The notes beneath the pieces are model-generated. The model searched no databases, had not been told where the DNA came from, and saw nothing but the letters and a program-made list of their open reading frames with translations. The position numbers and the translations under genes were made by a program. Below are positions 5,923 through 9,875 of a stretch of DNA of 9,875 nucleotides, in pieces; positions within the stretch are counted from its first letter, which is position 1, and each line of letters opens with the position of its first letter. Origin of the DNA: DATJQF01 sp035505995 (GTDB taxonomy: Bacteria > Bacteroidota > Bacteroidia > Bacteroidales > FEN-979); the NCBI GenBank assembly GCA_035505995.1, contig DATJQF010000249.1, positions 1 through 9,875 on the forward strand. Direction: 5' to 3'.

Positions 5923-5965
5923 ATCAATAAGATATAAGGGATTAAAAGTAGGAATAATTTACTTT
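5892..5965. repeat. 74-bp direct repeat, copy B
   Basis: It is 69/74 identical to 4902-4975 and in the same orientation. It contains the detached gene start (5892-5922) and 43 bp of leader with the -7-like element TACTTTTA on the minus strand, but stops before the -33-like element of copy A. Confidence 0.92.
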
Positions 5966-6084
5966 ATCCGGGAGCCGCTAAAACGTTAAAACGCGACGGT
6001 ACGCGGTAAGATGACAGGGGATGGAAAGGAGTTACCGGTGTTACCCACCTCCTGCCTCTTCAATCCCCATTCGTACTTGGTTTG

Positions 6085-8835
6085 CTACTTCCGCTTTCTT
6101 GACTTCTTCGCTTTGATCACTGCCTGCGCCGCCGCCAGCCGTGCGATCGGCACGCGGAACGGGGAACAGCTCACGTAGTTGAAGCCGGTGTTATGGCAGA
6201 ACTCCACGGAGGCAGGCTCGCCGCCATGCTCGCCGCAGATGCCCACCTTCAGATCCGGTCGCGTGGTCCTTCCTTTTTTCACCGCCATGGCGATCAGCTG
6301 CCCCACGCCTTCGAAATCGATCACCTGGAAGGGATCCACCGGCAGGATCTTCTTCTCGATGTAATCGGGTACGAAGCTGCCGATGTCGTCGCGGGAGAAG
6401 CCGAAGGTCATCTGGGTGAGGTCGTTGGTGCCGAAAGAGAAGAAATGTGCCGTCTCGGCGATCTTGTCGGCCGTCAGCGCCGCCCTCGGGATCTCGATCA
6501 TCGTGCCGGTGAGATGCGGGATCTCCTTCAGGCCGAACTTGTCGCAGACTTCTTTATAAACCTGATCGATGATGGCATACTGGTGCTTCAGCTCCAGGTC
6601 GGTGCAGGTCACCGGGATCATGATCTCGGGGAACGGGTTCTTATGGTCGCGGAGCAGCTCGGCGGTCGACTCGAAGATCGCCCGCACCTGCATCTCCGTG
6701 ATCTCGGGATAGGTGACGCCCAGGCGCACCCCGCGGTGTCCCATCATCGGGTTCGTCTCGTGCAGGGCCTCGGCCCGCTTGTCGAACTCGTCCTTGGAGA
6801 TCCCCAGGCTTTCGGCGATCTGGTGCCGCGCCTCGGGGTTGTTGGGGATGAACTCGTGCAGCGGGGGGTCCAGCGTGCGGATCGTCACCGGGAAGCCGTC
6901 CATGGCCTCCAGCGTGCCCTTGATGTCGGCCTTGACGAACGGGAAGAGCTCGTCGAGCGCCCTGCGGCGTTCCGCCTCGGTGTTGGAGGCGATCATCTTG
7001 CGCAGCAGGAAGAGCGGCTTCTCCGCGTGTTTGCCGTAGAACATGTGCTCGGTGCGGAACAGCCCGATGCCCTCGGCGCCGAACGCCCGCGCCTTGGTGG
7101 CGTCCTCCGGCGTATCGGCATTGGTGCGGATCTTCATCGTGCGGATCTGGTCGCACAGCATCATAAAAGCCTGGAAATCGGGGTTCTCCTCGGCCGCCTT
7201 GATCATCGGGATCTGGCCGTTGTAGACATATCCTTTCGAGCCGTTGAGGGAAATGTAATCACCTTCCCGCAGGGTCACTTTGTCCATCGTCATGGTCTTC
7301 TGATGCGCATCGATCTTAAGCGTGCCCGCCCCCACGATGCAGCATTTGCCCCAGCCGCGGGCCACGAGAGCTGCATGGCTCGTCATCCCTCCGCGGGCGG
7401 TAAGGATGGCATTCGCGGCGCGCATGCCTTCGATATCCTCGGGGTTGGTCTCTTCTCGGACGAGGATCACGGTCCTGCCTTCCTTCGACCATCTCACGGC
7501 ATCTTCGGAGTTGAAGGCGATCTGTCCGGTGGCGCCGCCGGGTCCGGCAGGCAGTCCCTTGGCCATCGGCTTCACGTTCTGCTCGGCGGCCGGGTCGAGG
7601 ATCGGGTGCAGGAGTTCGTCAAGCTGGTGGGGCTCTACACGGATCACGGCTTCTTCGATCTTGATCAGCTTCTCGCGGTACATGTCGAGGGCCATCTTCA
7701 CCGCGGCGGGGCCGTTACGCTTGCCCACGCGGCACTGAAGCATGTACAGCTTCCCGTCCTGGATGGTGAACTCAATATCGAGCATGTTGCGGTAATGCTT
7801 TTCGAGCTTCTTCTGCACCTTGTTGAGGTCCTTGTACACCGCCTTCATCGATTTCTCCAGCGAAGGCAGGTGCATCGTATGCTCGTTCTTGCCCACCTCG
7901 TTGATGGGGTTCGGGGTGCGGATGCCGGCCACGACGTCTTCGCCCTGGGCGTTCGGCAGCCATTCGCCGTAGAAATATTTTTCGCCGGTGGCCGGGTTCC
8001 GGGTAAAAGCCACCCCCGTGGCGGAGGTGTCGCCCATGTTGCCGAATACCATCGACTGCACGTTCACGGCGGTTCCCCATTCATCGGGGATGTTCTCGAA
8101 CCGGCGGTAGGAGATGGCCCGCTTGCCCATCCAGCTCTGGAACACCGCGCCGATAGCTCCCCAGAGCTGCTCCATCGGGTCTTCCGGGAAGGGCTTGCCC
8201 AGCACTTCCTTCACTTTTTCCTTGTAGATGCCGATGAGGATCTTCAGGTCTTCCTCGGTGAGCTGGGTGTCGCTGAAGTAGCCGTTGCGCTCCTTCATCC
8301 GGTGAAGCTCGCGCTCGAGCTGCACACGCACGCCCATGCCTTCGCCCGGCTCGATGCCGGCGGCTTTTTCCATTACCACGTCGGAGTACATCTGGATCAG
8401 CCTGCGCTGGGAGTCATATACGAAGCGGGGATTGTTCGTCTTGCGGATCAGTCCTTCGCGGGTCGCGTCGTTCAGTCCGACATTGAGCACCGTCTCCATC
8501 ATGCCGGGCATCGAAGCGCGGGCGCCGGAGCGGACCGACACCAGCAGGGGGTTATCCTTGTCGCCGAACACGGCGCCCATTTCCTTTTCCGTCTTCCGCA
8601 GGGCCTCTTCCACCTCGGACTTCAGCCCGGCGGGATAGTTCTTGTTATTCTGGTAGTAGGCCGTACACACCTCGGTGGTGATCGTAAAGCCGGCCGGGAC
8701 CGGCAGCCCGATGTTCACCATCTCCGCCAGGTTGGCGCCTTTTCCCCCGAGGAGGTTCTTCATGTCGGCCTGGCCTTCCGCCCGGCTGCCCCCGAAGTAA
8801 TACACGTACTTCTTCTCGTTCGCTTCTGTTGTCAT
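6085..8835 (-). CDS. ppdK: Pyruvate, phosphate dikinase
   Basis: This is a 916-residue cytosolic enzyme, slightly longer than the usual 870-900. It interconverts pyruvate, ATP and phosphate with phosphoenolpyruvate, AMP and pyrophosphate. The N-terminal ATP-grasp domain (about 1-350) opens with GGKGANLAEM and has VSVRSGARASMPGMM. The central phosphohistidine domain carries GGMTSHAALVARG with catalytic H487; T485 matches the Thr that is phosphorylated in plant PPDK. The C-terminal PEP/pyruvate barrel has GLFRTEHMF, FGTNDLTQMTFGFSRDD and GICGEHGGEP with catalytic C867. All key residues are present, so it should be active. It ends in a basic tail, KAKKSRKRK. It suggests pyrophosphate-linked glycolysis or gluconeogenesis, common in anaerobes. 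It lies 120 bp after mtgA on the same strand but has its own candidate -7 box, so it is probably transcribed alone. Confidence 0.98.
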   Translation of the reverse strand: MTTEANEKKYVYYFGGSRAEGQADMKNLLGGKGANLAEMVNIGLPVPAGFTITTEVCTAYYQNNKNYPAGLKSEVEEALRKTEKEMGAVFGDKDNPLLVSVRSGARASMPGMMETVLNVGLNDATREGLIRKTNNPRFVYDSQRRLIQMYSDVVMEKAAGIEPGEGMGVRVQLERELHRMKERNGYFSDTQLTEEDLKILIGIYKEKVKEVLGKPFPEDPMEQLWGAIGAVFQSWMGKRAISYRRFENIPDEWGTAVNVQSMVFGNMGDTSATGVAFTRNPATGEKYFYGEWLPNAQGEDVVAGIRTPNPINEVGKNEHTMHLPSLEKSMKAVYKDLNKVQKKLEKHYRNMLDIEFTIQDGKLYMLQCRVGKRNGPAAVKMALDMYREKLIKIEEAVIRVEPHQLDELLHPILDPAAEQNVKPMAKGLPAGPGGATGQIAFNSEDAVRWSKEGRTVILVREETNPEDIEGMRAANAILTARGGMTSHAALVARGWGKCCIVGAGTLKIDAHQKTMTMDKVTLREGDYISLNGSKGYVYNGQIPMIKAAEENPDFQAFMMLCDQIRTMKIRTNADTPEDATKARAFGAEGIGLFRTEHMFYGKHAEKPLFLLRKMIASNTEAERRRALDELFPFVKADIKGTLEAMDGFPVTIRTLDPPLHEFIPNNPEARHQIAESLGISKDEFDKRAEALHETNPMMGHRGVRLGVTYPEITEMQVRAIFESTAELLRDHKNPFPEIMIPVTCTDLELKHQYAIIDQVYKEVCDKFGLKEIPHLTGTMIEIPRAALTADKIAETAHFFSFGTNDLTQMTFGFSRDDIGSFVPDYIEKKILPVDPFQVIDFEGVGQLIAMAVKKGRTTRPDLKVGICGEHGGEPASVEFCHNTGFNYVSCSPFRVPIARLAAAQAVIKAKKSRKRK

Positions 8836-8859
8836 AGCTTGAAATTTTTATTGGTTATC

Positions 8860-8876
8860 CGGCCGACGGGCGGCCG
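8860..8876 (-). promoter_or_regulatory. GC-rich hairpin in the ppdK leader
   Basis: CGGCCG (8860-8865) and CGGCCG (8871-8876) form a perfect 6-bp stem around a 5-nt loop. It lies 24 nt before the ppdK start, between an AT-rich ribosome-binding stretch and the candidate -7 box, so it would be in the mRNA leader. It could protect the mRNA 5' end or modulate translation; the role is inferred. Confidence 0.4.
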
Positions 8877-8892
8877 CTGAAAAATCGAGCGG

Positions 8893-8900
8893 CAAAATTA
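8893..8900 (-). promoter_or_regulatory. Candidate ppdK promoter -7 element
   Basis: The minus strand reads TAATTTTG, an exact match to the Bacteroidota -7 consensus TAnnTTTG, giving a leader of roughly 50 nt before ATG 8835. I found no TTG at the expected -33 distance, so the assignment is moderate. Confidence 0.45.
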
Positions 8901-8955
8901 CGGATTTTTTACCTCGCCGGGATGTTTTTCTTCCCTGAATTGCTGTGGAGGACGG

Positions 8956-9651
8956 TCAGTAGATCATGCGGCCGATGTTCCCCATGTTCCACAGGATCCA
9001 TTGCTGACGCTCGGTCAGGTACGCGGTGGGCCGGGTGGGGTTCCACTTCCGGGGATTGGGCAGGACGGCGGCCAGCAGGGCGGCTTCCGCGGGACGGATC
9101 TGCGAGGCGGGGTGGTGGTAATAGATCAGGGACGCGGCCTGCACGCCGTAGATGCCGTCGCCCAGCTCGATCACGTTCAGGTACACCTCCATGATCCGCT
9201 TCTTGCCCCAGATCGTCTCGATGAGAAAGGTGAACCAGGTCTCCAGCCCTTTCCGCACCCAGGAACGCTGGGGCAAGAGGAAGACGTTCTTGGCGGTCTG
9301 CTGCGAGATCGTGCTGCCCCCGTGGATCCGTCGCCCTTTCTTCTGGTCGTTGAATGCACGGGCTTTCTCGATGGCGTTGAAATCGAACCCGTGATGCTCC
9401 ATGAAGAGGTTGTCTTCGGAGGCGACCACGGCCAACTGCATGCTGCAGGAGATGTCGTCGATACTGACCCATTGTTTCCTGAGTTTCATTTCTTCTCCCT
9501 CGGACTTCTGCTCCCCGAGGCGGATCAGCATCAGCGGAGTTATAGGCGGATTGACGAATTTGAAGAGAAGAACCGCGAGCAACGAGGACCCGACAAACGC
9601 GACCGCCGTGATCCATATTATTTTCCAGAGGATCTTGAGGGCTTTTTTCAT
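8956..9651 (-). CDS. mtgA: Monofunctional biosynthetic peptidoglycan glycosyltransferase (GT51)
   Basis: This is a 231-residue protein. It polymerises lipid II into glycan strands on the periplasmic side of the inner membrane. Residues 8-31 form a single N-terminal membrane anchor. The GT51 motifs follow in order: ASEDNLFMEHHGFD with catalytic E79, GGSTISQQTAKN at 111-122, RKGLE with the second catalytic Glu E137, and KKRIMEVYLNVIELGDGIYG at 150-169. No transpeptidase domain follows, and the length matches MtgA rather than bifunctional PBPs. The start at 9651 gives a normal short basic N-terminus; no Shine-Dalgarno is visible. Its upstream region consists of repeats, so its promoter is either inside the repeats or outside the window. 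The cytoplasmic/periplasmic junction and all active residues look intact. Confidence 0.96.
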   Translation of the reverse strand: MKKALKILWKIIWITAVAFVGSSLLAVLLFKFVNPPITPLMLIRLGEQKSEGEEMKLRKQWVSIDDISCSMQLAVVASEDNLFMEHHGFDFNAIEKARAFNDQKKGRRIHGGSTISQQTAKNVFLLPQRSWVRKGLETWFTFLIETIWGKKRIMEVYLNVIELGDGIYGVQAASLIYYHHPASQIRPAEAALLAAVLPNPRKWNPTRPTAYLTERQQWILWNMGNIGRMIY

Positions 9652-9671
9652 CTATGCGACAGACTTTTTTT

Positions 9672-9700
9672 TACCGCAAATTCCGCAGACTAACCACAGA
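9672..9700 (-). repeat. TCTGTGG/TCTGCGG periodic repeat, copy 4
   Basis: The minus strand reads TCTGTGG, TCTGCGG and TTTGCGG at 11- and 9-bp spacing, ending 20 bp before the mtgA start. It is a divergent member of the family at 1841, 3410 and 5625, mixed with the TTTGCGG form seen at 5663-5703, and it abuts the terminal 10-bp array. Confidence 0.5.
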
Positions 9701-9875
9701 GTGACCTTTAATAACCTTTAATGACCTTTAATGACCTTTAGTTACCTTTAATGACCTCTAATGACCTTTAGTTACCTTTAATGACCTTTAATGACCTTTA
9801 GTTACCTTTAATGACCTTTAATGACCTTTAATGACCTTTAATGACTTTAATGACCTCTAATGACCTTTAGTTACT
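9701..9875. repeat. 10-bp tandem array (ATGACCTTTA), running off the window
   Basis: Seventeen units and part of an eighteenth are visible from 9701. The main unit is ATGACCTTTA. The variant GTTACCTTTA appears at 9741, 9771, 9801 and (partial) 9870, and ATGACCTCTA at 9751 and 9850. One unit at 9841 is 9 bp long. Variants recur every third unit over part of the array, giving a 30-bp higher-order period. It is noncoding because 10 bp is not a multiple of 3 and frames close quickly. Confidence 0.93.

Larger units (their letters stand above)
5531..6084. other. 554-bp non-coding repeat island between SnoaL-like gene and ppdK
   Basis: No gene is supported here; short open frames are made of repeats. 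From left to right it holds an AT-rich promoter-proximal palindrome, several different micro-repeat arrays (5625-5880), the 74-bp direct-repeat copy B (5892-5965), and about 120 bp after ppdK (5966-6084) in which I see nothing distinct apart from a doubled TAAAACG. Confidence 0.75.

Noticed and set aside
5620..5927. Two short open frames (plus 5620-5850, minus 5715-5927)
   Set aside because: Both are built from the micro-repeat arrays and have no protein-like features.
4902..5965. Insertion sequence or transposon
   Set aside because: No transposase, integrase or terminal inverted repeats are visible; 74 bp is far too long for a normal target-site duplication and includes gene sequence.
6193..8880. 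An 895-codon open frame on the plus strand, antisense to almost all of ppdK
   Set aside because: The opposite strand encodes a complete PPDK with all catalytic motifs. The antisense product is rich in His, Arg, Gly, Leu and Val with no recognisable domain, as expected when the codon bias of a GC-rich gene keeps an antisense frame open.
9701..9875. CRISPR array
   Set aside because: Units are 10 bp, contiguous and without unique spacers, so this is a simple tandem repeat.

Overview
The window looks like a chromosomal piece of a Bacteroidota (Bacteroidetes) bacterium. Three things point there. It has a SusC-like/TonB-dependent receptor beside a secreted heavy-metal-associated (HMA) protein. No Shine-Dalgarno-like sequence is visible before any of the seven visible start codons. 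Several leaders carry matches or near matches to the Bacteroidota -7 element TAnnTTTG. Coding DNA is moderately GC-rich, while the gaps are AT-rich and full of short periodic repeats. No rRNA, tRNA, CRISPR array, transposase or phage gene was seen.

Layout: 2-1747 (+) is the C-terminal part of a TonB-dependent outer-membrane receptor cut by the left edge. It is followed by a periplasmic HMA/MerP-like protein (1913-2272, +). Convergent to these, after only 10 bp, is a minus-strand pair: a 60-residue lipoprotein (3131-3313) followed 8 bp later by a MEMO1-family / AmmeMemoRadiSam protein B gene (2283-3122). Further right, all on the minus strand, lie a phytoene-desaturase-like FAD oxidoreductase (3475-4932), a secreted SnoaL/DUF4440-like protein (5045-5530), pyruvate phosphate dikinase ppdK (6085-8835) and the monofunctional peptidoglycan glycosyltransferase mtgA (8956-9651). 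The right end (9701-9875) is a 10-bp tandem repeat that runs off the window.

The coding genes are mostly recognisable families: metal handling (receptor, HMA protein and possibly the metal-binding Memo protein), central carbon metabolism (PPDK) and cell-wall synthesis (MtgA). The unusual content is between the genes. First, a 74-bp direct repeat (69/74 identical) flanks the SnoaL-like gene. The second copy is the detached start of the FAD oxidoreductase gene with part of its promoter. Second, a degenerate TCTGTG-type repeat with 9-11 bp spacing appears in four separate gaps, on both strands. Third, the 5.6-5.9 kb gap is a mosaic of several different micro-arrays. Fourth, the terminal 10-bp array has a 30-bp higher-order pattern. 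I did not find a clearly new multi-gene defence or biosynthetic system. The repeat architecture and the lipoprotein-Memo pair are the parts most worth a second look.
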